In this document: in pieces, positions 1-6,815 of the stretch
Numbering within the stretch: the first letter of the stretch is position 1
Layout of the letters: every line of letters starts with the position of its first letter
Source: Clostridiales bacterium UBA1380
GTDB lineage: Bacteria > Bacillota > Clostridia > Oscillospirales > CAG-272
Assembly (NCBI GenBank): GCA_002305445.1
Contig: DBRA01000027.1
Location: 1-15,268, forward strand
Reading direction: 5' to 3'
DNA: 15,268 nucleotides
Notes under the pieces: generated by a model
Databases searched by the model: none
Seen by the model: only the letters and a program-made list of their open reading frames with translations
Told to the model about the DNA's origin: nothing
Made by a program: the position numbers and the translations under genes

Positions 1-240
1 GTGTTCTCGTTCACCCTGTCCGTCTACGAAGGAGACGAACTCGAATATCACGGCGTGTTCATAACCGATTTCTATGACCTCGGCTTCGCGGAGGACGCGG
101 ACGGCACGCTGCGCGTGCGGGCTATATCGCAGGGCGGGACCGATGCGCATCTCTTTGACATCGCTCTGCGCGGCGGCAGCATCAGGCTCGCCGAAAACGG
201 TACGGAAATAAGGTCGCTTGATACAGGCAAGGACAGCTGA
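1..240 (+). CDS. C-terminal fragment of an unrecognised protein
   Basis: An open frame runs from the first base of the window to a TGA at 238-240. It gives 79 residues. The first codon happens to be GTG, but there is no upstream sequence to judge a ribosome site, so I treat this as the 3' end of a longer gene. The peptide is acidic, with alternating hydrophobic and polar residues (for example YEGDELEYHGVFITDFYDLG) that suggest beta strands. I see no signal peptide, membrane segment or catalytic motif and do not recognise the family. It converges with the DUF1848 gene, with only 7 bases between the two stops. A hairpin terminator at 251-274 lies just downstream. That it is coding is likely from the good third-position GC bias; its function is unknown. 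Confidence 0.6.
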   Translation: MFSFTLSVYEGDELEYHGVFITDFYDLGFAEDADGTLRVRAISQGGTDAHLFDIALRGGSIRLAENGTEIRSLDTGKDS

Positions 241-247
241 CTGCCGC

Positions 248-1171
248 TCAGACAGGCGGACTGCTCCGCTTGTCCGACTTTACCTTTCTGTCCGCGATCT
301 TCTCTCCGTCGGCGGCCGCGCCGACAAGCAGCTCGCCGTCGGGTCTGTGCGAATCGTACCGCCGTCGCGCCGACGCAAAGCTGTCGGTCGCGTAGCAGTA
401 GACGCAGCCGTTAAGGCACGTGTTGTACGCGCCGATGTCGACGCTCGCCGCGCAGCCGCAGCCCGGGCGCTGATTTTTATCGGCCGCCAAGTCGACGGCG
501 CACCCGCATATCTTCTCGATGCGCCCGCGGTCGATGCAGCTTGAGCGCGTTATGCCGAACTTTGTCAGATCGGCCGTTTCGCAGCAGGCTGCGGCCGTTA
601 TGCCGCATTCCTTCGCGATTTTGCCGATGAACTCCGCCAGCTGTGCTGCTTCGATCGCGTCAATCGGGCGGACCGCATCCGTCTTCAGCTTCGGATACAT
701 ATCGACAAAGCTGATAACGACGGTGTCTGTGTACGGCGCAAGAATGCGGCACATGCGCGAAAACTCCGCTTTATGCCGCTCGACGGTGTAGGTGTCGTTG
801 ACGACTATCGGGTCGTACCTCCATACCGCGCGCTGCCGCCCGACGCGCTTCGACAGCGCGGCAAAAGTGTCCATGATGTCCGCTTTCGGGCGCAGATTGC
901 GCTCGAGGTCGCGTCCGTAGGGCGTCAGCGTAAACTGGAAGTAATAATTGAAGCCGCGCGCGTCCAGTTCGTCGAGATGCGGCATGATGTTGGCGGCGTC
1001 CTTGGTCCAGAACACGATGCAGTCGACGATGTCGGGCGACAGCGGGATACGCGACAGCTGCGCGCGGTTCATCGGGTTGCGCGTCAGCACAAATCCCGTC
1101 CTGATGCGCTTCATGAACCATTCCGGATAATATGCCGGAATGTCGGTGCGCCGCGATGCGGAGATTATCAT
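248..1171 (-). CDS. DUF1848 family protein with radical-SAM-like cysteine cluster
   Basis: The 307-residue product opens with ISASRRTDIPAYYPEWF (residues 3-19), followed by G-F-V-L-T-R-N-P, the N-terminal signature I associate with DUF1848. FWTKD (54-58), FTLTPYG (80-86) and WRYDP (117-121) are further conserved-looking blocks. Cysteines concentrate near the C terminus: C212, C222, C224, C238, C240, then C252-x3-C256-x2-C259 followed by YA. The spacing of the last three is that of a radical SAM [4Fe-4S] motif, but at the end of the protein instead of the beginning. The family has no established function to my knowledge; iron-sulfur binding is inference. No signal peptide or membrane segment. 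The ATG at 1171 is preceded by AAAGTGAT, a fair ribosome site. The last dozen residues (KVKSDKRSSPPV) are low in conservation and overlap the terminator hairpin of the convergent gene. Confidence 0.88.
   Translation of the reverse strand: MIISASRRTDIPAYYPEWFMKRIRTGFVLTRNPMNRAQLSRIPLSPDIVDCIVFWTKDAANIMPHLDELDARGFNYYFQFTLTPYGRDLERNLRPKADIMDTFAALSKRVGRQRAVWRYDPIVVNDTYTVERHKAEFSRMCRILAPYTDTVVISFVDMYPKLKTDAVRPIDAIEAAQLAEFIGKIAKECGITAAACCETADLTKFGITRSSCIDRGRIEKICGCAVDLAADKNQRPGCGCAASVDIGAYNTCLNGCVYCYATDSFASARRRYDSHRPDGELLVGAAADGEKIADRKVKSDKRSSPPV
251..281 (+). terminator. Rho-independent terminator of the first gene, inside the neighbour's 3' end
   Basis: GACAGGCGGA (251-260) pairs with TCCGCTTGTC (265-274) over ten base pairs, one of them G-U, around a CTGC loop. 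A T-rich but interrupted stretch (CGACTTTACCTTT) follows. Read on the minus strand the G-U pair becomes an A-C mismatch, so it works better for the plus-strand gene ending at 240. The hairpin lies wholly inside the last codons of the convergent DUF1848 gene. Confidence 0.5.
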
Positions 1172-1215
1172 AACGCGATCACTTTCATATCAGGGTTGAC
1201 ATTCTATTAAAGATA

Positions 1216-1244
1216 AATCTATCACATAACCGGACGTCTTGCAA
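1216..1244 (-). promoter_or_regulatory. Candidate sigma-A promoter of the DUF1848 gene
   Basis: On the minus strand TTGCAA (1244-1239) is separated by exactly 17 bases from TAGATT (1221-1216). It lies 45 bases upstream of the ATG at 1171. Spacing is ideal but both boxes deviate from consensus, so this is a moderate call. Confidence 0.4.
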
Positions 1245-1338
1245 TACGGCTTTTTTATTTGCCTTATGAGAACGCAAAAAACGGACAGTTCAGAAAGGTC
1301 GGAACGCGATTTTTAATAATTGATCGGGTGGTGAGAGC

Positions 1339-1896
1339 ATGACGCACACAGGCACGCAGACGATAAAAACGAATCGGCTGACGCTGCGCAGGAACACGGT
1401 CGGCGACGCGCGCGCAATGTTCGAGAACTGGGCGAACGATCCCGCTGTGACGGAGTTTCTGACGTGGCAGCCGCATGAAAGCGTTGACGTTTCAAGAAGG
1501 ATACTCGAGGGCTGGGTGCCGAACTATTCGCGCGACGATTATTATCACTGGGCTATAGTGCCGGACGATGTCGGCGAGCCCGTCGGCGACATCGCCGCGG
1601 TGAAGCATGACGACAGGACTTCCATGGTGCATATCGGCTACGCGCTCGGCAGAAAGTGGTGGCGCCGCGGCTATATGAGCGAAGCGCTCGCCGGCGTCAT
1701 CGAGTTTTTCTTCACGCGCACATCTGTCAACCGCATCGAGTCGCAGCACGATCCGAACAACCCGCGCTCCGGCGGCGTGATGAAAAAGTGCGGCATGATA
1801 TACGAGGGCACGCTGCGTCGGGCGGATATTAGCAACAGGGGCGTCGTCGACGCCTGTATGTATTCGATTTTAAGAGACGAGTGGAGGAGTAGCTGA
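1339..1896 (+). CDS. GNAT N-acetyltransferase, RimJ/RimL type
   Basis: The 185-residue protein has the layout of the Acetyltransf_3 (RimJ/RimL-like) GNAT group, which moves acetyl from acetyl-CoA to an amine. The N-terminal strand reads TNRLTLRRNTVGDARAMFENW (11-31). The acetyl-CoA-binding motif A is IGYALGRKWWRRGYMSEAL (99-117), with the Arg-Arg-x-Gly-Tyr pyrophosphate loop. The usual Asn-Pro-x-Ser segment followed by a K-C-G-M turn is at 141-153. The ATG at 1339 is preceded by GGTGGTGAG, a reasonable ribosome site. The stop overlaps the start of the methyltransferase by one base (TGATG at 1894-1898), so the pair is translationally coupled. The substrate cannot be read from sequence: ribosomal proteins, antibiotics and small amines are all possible. 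Confidence 0.88.
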   Translation: MTHTGTQTIKTNRLTLRRNTVGDARAMFENWANDPAVTEFLTWQPHESVDVSRRILEGWVPNYSRDDYYHWAIVPDDVGEPVGDIAAVKHDDRTSMVHIGYALGRKWWRRGYMSEALAGVIEFFFTRTSVNRIESQHDPNNPRSGGVMKKCGMIYEGTLRRADISNRGVVDACMYSILRDEWRSS

Positions 1897-2696
1897 TGTC
1901 GTTAAATCAGGATAAAATCATAGAAAACTACAGCCGCGGCATAGAGGACGGCAGGGCGGCGCGGGACAGAAGCACAGGACTTGAGTTCCATTACACGAAA
2001 AAGCATCTGGACGGATACATAAAACCGAACGACCGCGTCCTCGAGATCGGCTGCGCGACCGGATATTACGGCTTTTATTACGCCGGCAAATGCAGCGAAT
2101 ACCGCGGCGTCGACATCGTGCCGCTTCACATCGAGCTTTTTCAAAAAAAGATAAGGGAAAGCGGGCTTGAAAACATATCCTGTGCCGTCGGCGACGCGAC
2201 GAACCTCGCGGGTATCGCGGACGGCAGCTATGACGTCGTTCTGTGCCTCGGGCCGATGTATCATCTGAGCTTTGACGAGCGCGAAAAATGCTTCGCCGAG
2301 TGTTACAGGGTGTGCAGAGAAGGAGGCATAGCCGCGTTTTCTTATATAAATTTAATCGGTGTGTACGCGGGAGCATGCATATTCGACAGCGCCACATACC
2401 CGAACAGCAAGGCAAACGAGGCCGTATTCGAACACGGGACGGACGATTTGCGGCCGGGCATGTTCTATTATACGACGCCGGAGGAAATTAACGACCGCGC
2501 CGCGAAGCACGGCTTCCGGAAGCTTTTAAACCTCGGCACGGATTTCTTTGTGATGACGGATGTCGTCAACAGAATGGACGATGAGAGATTTGAAACCATG
2601 CGCCCGCTGTACGATCAGATGACGTCGCACGAATCCTGCACGGGCATGAGCAACCACGCGCTTCTTATATGCAGGAAAGAACACGGCGAAAGTTGA
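1896..2696 (+). CDS. Class I SAM-dependent methyltransferase
   Basis: The 266-residue protein has the Rossmann-fold methyltransferase motifs in order: motif I VLEIGCATGYYGF (48-60) for SAM binding, motif II acidic end GVDIV (71-75), GDATNL (99-104), and motif IV-like DVVLCLGPMYHL (113-124). The PMYHL ending resembles small-molecule methyltransferases of the Methyltransf_11/25 group. The start ATG at 1896 overlaps the stop of the acetyltransferase and the ribosome site GGAGGAG lies within that gene's last codons. Co-transcription with an acetyltransferase suggests a shared modification or resistance role, but the substrate is unknown. No membrane segments. A hairpin terminator follows 18 bases after the stop. 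Confidence 0.88.
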   Translation: MSLNQDKIIENYSRGIEDGRAARDRSTGLEFHYTKKHLDGYIKPNDRVLEIGCATGYYGFYYAGKCSEYRGVDIVPLHIELFQKKIRESGLENISCAVGDATNLAGIADGSYDVVLCLGPMYHLSFDEREKCFAECYRVCREGGIAAFSYINLIGVYAGACIFDSATYPNSKANEAVFEHGTDDLRPGMFYYTTPEEINDRAAKHGFRKLLNLGTDFFVMTDVVNRMDDERFETMRPLYDQMTSHESCTGMSNHALLICRKEHGES

Positions 2697-2714
2697 GCGA
2701 TTCAGGATTAAACT

Positions 2715-2745
2715 GCCCGTCCGTCCGGACGGGCTTGACTTTTGC
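2715..2745 (+). terminator. Rho-independent terminator after the GNAT-methyltransferase operon
   Basis: GCCCGTCCG (2715-2723) and CGGACGGGC (2726-2734) form a perfect nine-pair stem with a minimal loop, followed by TTGACTTTTG. It sits 18 bases past the methyltransferase stop and 98 bases from the convergent GH43 stop, so it may also act on minus-strand transcripts. A near copy occurs at 7641-7661. Confidence 0.75.
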
Positions 2746-2831
2746 TATCTTCATAAATAGGCGATGTGCGTTATTCCAACGGTTCCGCGGATCCGTCACG
2801 CCGGTTTCCCCGTTTGAATTTGAGCAGATAT

Positions 2832-4199
2832 TTAATTTTCAGCTTCCTCTTCGATAACATTCAACAGCGGGAATCCGAGTTCGTTTATATAAACTTTTCT
2901 TATGGCCGTGTTTCTCCGTCCGTCCTCGCCCGGACGTTCGGCATGGTAGGATACATATATGTCGCCGTTTTCGGTGAAAAACGAGCAGTGTCCCGGCCCC
3001 TGTTCTTTATCCGTCGCATACGAAGAGAGAACGGGTGCGGGCGTTTTCCTCCAGCTTTTCGGGTCGAGAAGGTCTGCGTCAACGTCCGCCGTCAGGTAGC
3101 CGACAACGTATGAATAGCCCGCTGCGGCGCCGCCGGAATAGGCAAGGTAAATGCGATTGCCTAAAATCAACGGATACGGTCCTTCGTTGTTGATCGTATG
3201 AGACTGGTTTTCCCAACCGTACAGCGGTCTTGACAAAAGCACCGGCTCGCTTAGAAGTTTCGACGGTTCTTCCGGGTCTATTTTCGCTATATACAGCATC
3301 GATCCCGAGTCAAGCGGCGTTCCTATGCGGTAACGCTCGGACCAGACGACATAATCGGCGTTGTTGGCTGTAAAGTGGGTCATGTCAAGCGTTATGCCGG
3401 GACAGTCGAACATTTTAACCGGCCGCTCCCAGTCTCTCGGGTTCATGATATCGCCGCCTTCACGCAGACGCATATAATGGCATACAACACGCCACTCTTT
3501 TCCGCTGACGGCGAACAAAATGTAAAGCCGGCCGCCGATAACGTGGAACTCCGGCGCCCAGAAACACTGTATAAACCCGTTTGCTTCATCGTAGTCAAGT
3601 ATGACGGACGTGCTGTGCCTGTCGGTGAAAAGGCAGTCGACGCTGTCGGCTTCACGGACATACAGACCGATATTATGATTTATGTCATTCGTTGCGATAA
3701 AATACCACTTGCCGCCCCACCGGAAAACCTGAGGGTCCGCAAACCCCTCTGCGAGCGGGAATTTGAAGCGTGTTTTCTCAACCTTAACGGTCCTCGGCAT
3801 CCAGACGGTTTTTATAAGCGAGTACTCTTCGTCCGATATTTCAACCGTGTCCGTCGAATTACGAAGAAGATCTTTTATATCGTCGGGGCTTTTTACAAAC
3901 GGCCCTTCGAAATCAACAAAATTAAAGGTTATCCACGTGTAAAGGATTGTGTCGTCCTTCGTATCGCGTGCGAATATTATGTAAGCGCCGTCCTTTTTAG
4001 TGACAGTCGGATTCATGACCGTCTTCGGGATTATTGTGTTGTCATCTGCTACGGCTGCTTCGGGAAAGAGAATTCCGTAATTTTTGTTCAGGGGTTCCAT
4101 GGTCACCCCGTCGCCTGCCGACATATGTACGCTGTACGCAAGCTCTTCGGGGTATTTGATCCCATCCCGGTTCCTCGTGTATAAGCGGATGTACTTCAT
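2832..4199 (-). CDS. GH43-like five-bladed propeller glycosidase (predicted arabinosidase/xylosidase)
   Basis: The 455-residue protein shows the repeat pattern of family 43 glycoside hydrolases: ADPQVFRWGGKWYFIATND (154-172), WAPEFHVIGGRLYILFA (214-230), TLDMTHFTANNADYVVWSE (270-288), NNEGPYPLILGNRIYLAYSGG (337-357) and GPGHCSFF (401-408). By analogy D155 would be the general base, D272 the pKa-modulating aspartate and E339 the acid, with H404 at the propeller centre. Such enzymes cleave arabinose or xylose side chains of plant glycans. The N-terminal ~130 residues add another propeller-like strand pair (NPTVTKKDGAYIIFARD, 63-79). There is no signal peptide, so it probably acts in the cytoplasm on imported oligosaccharides. 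The ATG at 4199 is preceded by AAGGTGG on the minus strand. It is divergent from the AraC regulator, which probably controls it. The exact substrate is not readable. Confidence 0.85.
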   Translation of the reverse strand: MKYIRLYTRNRDGIKYPEELAYSVHMSAGDGVTMEPLNKNYGILFPEAAVADDNTIIPKTVMNPTVTKKDGAYIIFARDTKDDTILYTWITFNFVDFEGPFVKSPDDIKDLLRNSTDTVEISDEEYSLIKTVWMPRTVKVEKTRFKFPLAEGFADPQVFRWGGKWYFIATNDINHNIGLYVREADSVDCLFTDRHSTSVILDYDEANGFIQCFWAPEFHVIGGRLYILFAVSGKEWRVVCHYMRLREGGDIMNPRDWERPVKMFDCPGITLDMTHFTANNADYVVWSERYRIGTPLDSGSMLYIAKIDPEEPSKLLSEPVLLSRPLYGWENQSHTINNEGPYPLILGNRIYLAYSGGAAAGYSYVVGYLTADVDADLLDPKSWRKTPAPVLSSYATDKEQGPGHCSFFTENGDIYVSYHAERPGEDGRRNTAIRKVYINELGFPLLNVIEEEAEN

Positions 4200-4229
4200 A
4201 AAACGCCACCTTCGTTCTTCGTATTCACC

Positions 4230-4240
4230 ATTTTGATATT
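4230..4240. repeat. Direct repeat copy 1 in the GH43/araC promoter region
   Basis: ATTTTGATATT occurs here and again at 4295-4305, in the same orientation, 65 bases apart start to start. The flanks also resemble each other (TTCACC before this copy, TGCACT before the second). This copy touches the minus-strand TATAAT (4246-4241) of the GH43 gene on its downstream side, covering the expected transcription start. AraC-family proteins usually bind direct repeats, so this is a plausible operator. Confidence 0.5.
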
Positions 4241-4246
4241 ATTATA
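4241..4246 (-). promoter_or_regulatory. Candidate -10 box of the GH43 gene
   Basis: A perfect TATAAT on the minus strand, 42 bases upstream of the ATG at 4199. No good -35 box is found at 16-18 bases (AAAGAA at 17), which fits a promoter that needs an activator. The next bases downstream are the reverse complement of the repeat ATTTTGATATT. Confidence 0.45.
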
Positions 4247-4287
4247 AAGCAACCGGCGTTTATTTCTTTAAATATGCTGACATTTAA

Positions 4288-4316
4288 TTGCACTATTTTG
4301 ATATTCGTTGTATAAT
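4288..4316 (+). promoter_or_regulatory. Sigma-A promoter of the AraC-family regulator
   Basis: TTGCAC (4288-4293), a 17-base spacer and a perfect TATAAT (4311-4316). The expected transcription start is near 4323, which rules out the TTG at 4322 as a start codon and supports the TTG at 4349. The spacer contains the second copy of the 11-bp direct repeat, so the regulator could occupy its own promoter. Confidence 0.7.
4295..4305. repeat. Direct repeat copy 2, inside the araC promoter spacer
   Basis: Identical 11-mer ATTTTGATATT to 4230-4240. It lies entirely between the -35 (4288-4293) and -10 (4311-4316) boxes of the regulator promoter, where bound protein would block RNA polymerase. Confidence 0.5.
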
Positions 4317-4348
4317 TATCCTTGTGTAAAACGGGGGCGGTGATATTT

Positions 4349-5260
4349 TTGACAACGGCGCAGAAACGCGGAATAAACACGACGAAATACACAGAGGATG
4401 TTTCTCATATAACAGATTCGCGGCCATACTCGATTCATCACACAACCGTAAAACCAGGCACAAAACAAGCCCTTTATCTTCATTGCCACAACGAAATGGA
4501 GATTCTGTATTTATATAAAGGCGAGCTCGAGTTTCATATCGAAGAGCGTGTATATACGATGAAAGCGGGGCAGGCCGTGTTCATATCCTCAAACCGCATT
4601 CACCATGCCGTCGACGCATCCGATAATGCCGACGGATGCGAATATTATGCCGTCGTCTTTTCCCCGGAAATGATATCGGGCTCCGCGCTGACCCGTTACT
4701 GTGATTATTTTTCACAGATCGGGTTTGCGGGCACCGAGGGTCTTCGCGTATTCGACGATAAAAAGGACGGGACATTGATAAATGCTCTATTGATGATATT
4801 CTCCTGTATTGACAAACCCGCGGCAAAAAGCGAGCTTCTGATAAGAGGGCAGCTGCTGACGATCTGGCAGGAGCTGTATAACGAATTCATATATTCGCGG
4901 GACGACGGCGACTGCAAAAACAGGTCATATGCCGACATACAGAAAACAGCGGAATACATTTGCGAAAATTACGCGGATAATATCTCTTTGGCGGTTCTTG
5001 CCGAGATGGCGGGGGTAAGCGAAGGGCATTTTTGCAGGCAGTTCAAGAGGTTCGCGGGATTCCCGCCGTTTGAGTTTATAAACAGGCAGCGGATAATGCG
5101 CGCCTGCGAAATGCTTCAGCATACGGACGAGCGGATAGCGGATGTCGCCACATATTGCGGGTACAACAACGTTAGCTATTTTAACCGCACTTTTCAAAAA
5201 TACATGCGCGAGTCGCCGAAACAGTACAGGAACAGAACGGCGGAGCAAAAGACGCGATAA
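4349..5260 (+). CDS. AraC/XylS-family transcriptional regulator with cupin sensor domain
   Basis: From the TTG at 4349 the product is 303 residues. Residues 43-105 form a cupin-like sugar-sensing domain (YLHCHNEMEILYLYKGELEF, then MKAGQAVFISSNRIHHA). Residues ~200-295 carry the two helix-turn-helix units of the AraC family: SLAVLAEMAGVSEGHFCRQF (213-232) and IADVATYCGYNNVSYFNRTF (263-282), ending in the signature KYMRESPKQYR. I chose TTG 4349 because GGCGGTGA (4336-4343), close to GGAGGTGA, sits five bases before it, while the upstream in-frame TTG at 4322 precedes the predicted transcription start and the GTG at 4340 lies inside the ribosome site. It is divergent from the GH43 enzyme, the common layout for a regulator responding to pentose oligosaccharides. 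It ends at a strong terminator. Confidence 0.92.
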   Translation: MTTAQKRGINTTKYTEDVSHITDSRPYSIHHTTVKPGTKQALYLHCHNEMEILYLYKGELEFHIEERVYTMKAGQAVFISSNRIHHAVDASDNADGCEYYAVVFSPEMISGSALTRYCDYFSQIGFAGTEGLRVFDDKKDGTLINALLMIFSCIDKPAAKSELLIRGQLLTIWQELYNEFIYSRDDGDCKNRSYADIQKTAEYICENYADNISLAVLAEMAGVSEGHFCRQFKRFAGFPPFEFINRQRIMRACEMLQHTDERIADVATYCGYNNVSYFNRTFQKYMRESPKQYRNRTAEQKTR

Positions 5261-5276
5261 AAAATCGTAATCATGC

Positions 5277-5303
5277 AAAAAGCCTTGTTTAACAAGGCTT
5301 TTT
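5277..5303 (+). terminator. Rho-independent terminator of the AraC-family gene
   Basis: AAAAAGCCTTG (5277-5287) pairs with CAAGGCTTTTT (5293-5303) around the loop TTTAA: eleven pairs with an A-run before and a T-run after, 16 bases past the stop. It is textbook and symmetric, so it could work in both directions. Its 3' half overlaps a candidate downstream promoter. Confidence 0.9.
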
Positions 5304-5313
5304 GTATTATAAT
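5285..5313 (+). promoter_or_regulatory. Candidate promoter of the second methyltransferase, overlapping the terminator
   Basis: TTGTTT (5285-5290), 17 bases, then a perfect TATAAT (5308-5313). The -35 box lies in the terminator loop. The leader to the ATG at 5399 would be about 80 bases. An alternative weak -10 is TATAAA near 5334. Confidence 0.45.
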
Positions 5314-5398
5314 GGTAAAGATTAACACGATGATATAAAATATTACCGTGCGAGGACAGATTCATAACAACGGCATGTTTGCGAAGGGAGATTTCTTA

Positions 5399-6136
5399 AT
5401 GAAAGATTTATATGAAAAATTTGCTTACGATTATGACGAATTCGGCCCGATCGAAGACTATTTGGGTGATGAAAAAACATTTTTCAATAAAATTTTCTCG
5501 GAACACGGCGTAAAGAACGTATTAGACTGCGCCTGCGGAACAGGGCAGCATCTGTTAATGCTGGCTCAGAGCGGTTACAATGTTCGGGGCTCGGATTATT
5601 CAAAGTCTATGCTTGATGTGGCGCGCAAAAATCTGCAGAATAGAGGATACGATATACCTTTGCATCAATGCGATTTCAGGTTTTTGGAACAGAAATTCGA
5701 TATGACGTTTGACGCAATCGTATGCCTTACAAACTCATTGCCCCATTTACATACCGACGAGGATTTGCTGACGGCTCTGCGCTCGATGAAAAACAGGCTG
5801 AATAAAAACGGGCTGCTGGTCTTAACGCAGGGGACAACACACTATACGCTGACTCTGCCTTCCGTCGAAGTTGTTGTCAACCGGCCGGATTTTTCACGGA
5901 TTTTCGTAAAGGAACAAGACGGACGGTTTCAAACAATTCATGTGCTGGATCTGTTTCACAGCGCGGAGCGCTCGGAAAGCAATCAATACGATATAAGGTA
6001 CAGGATCCTGCTCGACGAAGATTATAAAAGACTGCTTCCGCAGGCCGGATTTTCAGACATACGATTGTATGGCGATTATAAAATGAGCGATTATGATAAA
6101 AACAGCTGGCGCATGATTGTTGTTGCGCAGGCATAA
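5399..6136 (+). CDS. Class I SAM-dependent methyltransferase
   Basis: The 245-residue product has a clear SAM-binding fold: motif I VLDCACGTGQHLLMLA (41-56), motif II GSDYSKSMLDVARKN (64-78), CDFRFL (91-96), FDAIVCLTNSLPHL (104-117) and NGLLVLTQG (137-145). It resembles the Methyltransf_25 group, distinct from the methyltransferase at 1896. The ATG at 5399 has AAGGGAG (5384-5390) eight bases upstream; the in-frame GTG at 5348 lacks a ribosome site and would add an unconserved leader. Substrate unknown. Codon use is noticeably more AT-rich than in genes at 248-2696. It has its own promoter candidate and a weak terminator, so it may be a single-gene unit. Confidence 0.88.
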   Translation: MKDLYEKFAYDYDEFGPIEDYLGDEKTFFNKIFSEHGVKNVLDCACGTGQHLLMLAQSGYNVRGSDYSKSMLDVARKNLQNRGYDIPLHQCDFRFLEQKFDMTFDAIVCLTNSLPHLHTDEDLLTALRSMKNRLNKNGLLVLTQGTTHYTLTLPSVEVVVNRPDFSRIFVKEQDGRFQTIHVLDLFHSAERSESNQYDIRYRILLDEDYKRLLPQAGFSDIRLYGDYKMSDYDKNSWRMIVVAQA

Positions 6137-6145
6137 ATCTAACCG

Positions 6146-6180
6146 GCCGTCTGAATCCAAGCCGACGGCTATTATTCTTT
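6146..6180 (+). terminator. Weak terminator after the second methyltransferase
   Basis: GCCGTC (6146-6151) pairs with GACGGC (6164-6169) across a 12-base loop, followed by TATTATTCTTTT. Short stem and large loop make this only a candidate. Confidence 0.35.
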
Positions 6181-6206
6181 TGAATCGCGAAGAAAAATCG
6201 GCGCGT

Positions 6207-6235
6207 TTGATAACGGTACCCGTCGCAGCAATAAT
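6207..6235 (+). promoter_or_regulatory. Candidate promoter of the ASCH/PUA-like gene
   Basis: TTGATA (6207-6212), 17 bases, AATAAT (6230-6235). A better -10 hexamer, TATAAT at 6238-6243, lies just downstream but has no matching -35 at normal distance. Either would leave a short leader before the ATG at 6278. Confidence 0.4.
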
Positions 6236-6277
6236 CATATAATTTTAGAAAATAATAATTAAGTGAGGCGCGAAAAT

Positions 6278-6748
6278 ATGGTTCACTTGGTTTATTGCGA
6301 TAACTCGGGAAAAAAGGGAGAGCGCGTGCTGGATAAAATTCTATCGGGCGAAAAAACGATGGTTGTCCGGAGCGCGTCGGGCAGAAAGATACCTCACAGC
6401 CGTGTTTTTCAGGGAGAGACTCTCTATTTTATGGAAAAAGGCTCGATGCAGGTATCCGCCAAAGCGGTTGTCGCTTCTGTGCGGAATTATGTAAACTTAT
6501 CGGATGAGGAAATAGATAAGGTGTTTTCCGATAACGAGAGTAGGCTGGCGCTTACGCAGAAGCAGAAGGAAAGATGGCACAAGAAGTGTATTTGCCTGAT
6601 AGAGTTTACCGATGTCGAAAGGATTGAACCGCCGTTGCCTTTTGAAAAACAATCCAATATGGACGACTGGCTGATAATCGAGAAGATCGAAGATGTGCTG
6701 GCGGGAACAAGTATCCCGTATAATTATGACAAATCGAAACTGAAATAA
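6278..6748 (+). CDS. ASCH/PUA-like domain protein
   Basis: The 156-residue product has the outline of an ASCH-type PUA-like fold: LDKILSGEKTMVVRSASGRK (18-37), VFQGETLYFMEKGSMQVSAKAVVASVRNY (43-71), a helical segment with LTQKQKERWHKKCICLIEF (92-110), and DVERIEPPLPF (112-122). The K-x-x-L/I-x-G-E-K-T pattern followed by a charged loop is typical of this superfamily, which binds RNA or modified nucleotides. Assignment rests on pattern, not on diagnostic residues. I chose ATG 6278 because AAGTGAGG (6260-6267) lies ten bases upstream; the GTG at 6263 falls inside that site. It is followed after 67 bases by the dioxygenase gene with no terminator between them, so the two may be co-transcribed. 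The exact role is unknown. Confidence 0.65.
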   Translation: MVHLVYCDNSGKKGERVLDKILSGEKTMVVRSASGRKIPHSRVFQGETLYFMEKGSMQVSAKAVVASVRNYVNLSDEEIDKVFSDNESRLALTQKQKERWHKKCICLIEFTDVERIEPPLPFEKQSNMDDWLIIEKIEDVLAGTSIPYNYDKSKLK

Positions 6749-6815
6749 TACGGTCGATACATATCGCGCGCGGTTTAAAGATTGACGTGTGAACGAGAAT
6801 GAAAGGGAGATGCTT

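Noticed and set aside
773..1210. Plus-strand open frame of 145 codons opposite the DUF1848 gene
   Set aside because: It is a shadow of the GC-rich minus-strand gene: arginine- and valine-rich, no motif, no ribosome site.
3375..4184. Plus-strand open frame of 269 codons opposite the GH43 gene
   Set aside because: The minus strand carries clear GH43 motifs through the whole interval, and this frame shows none of any family.
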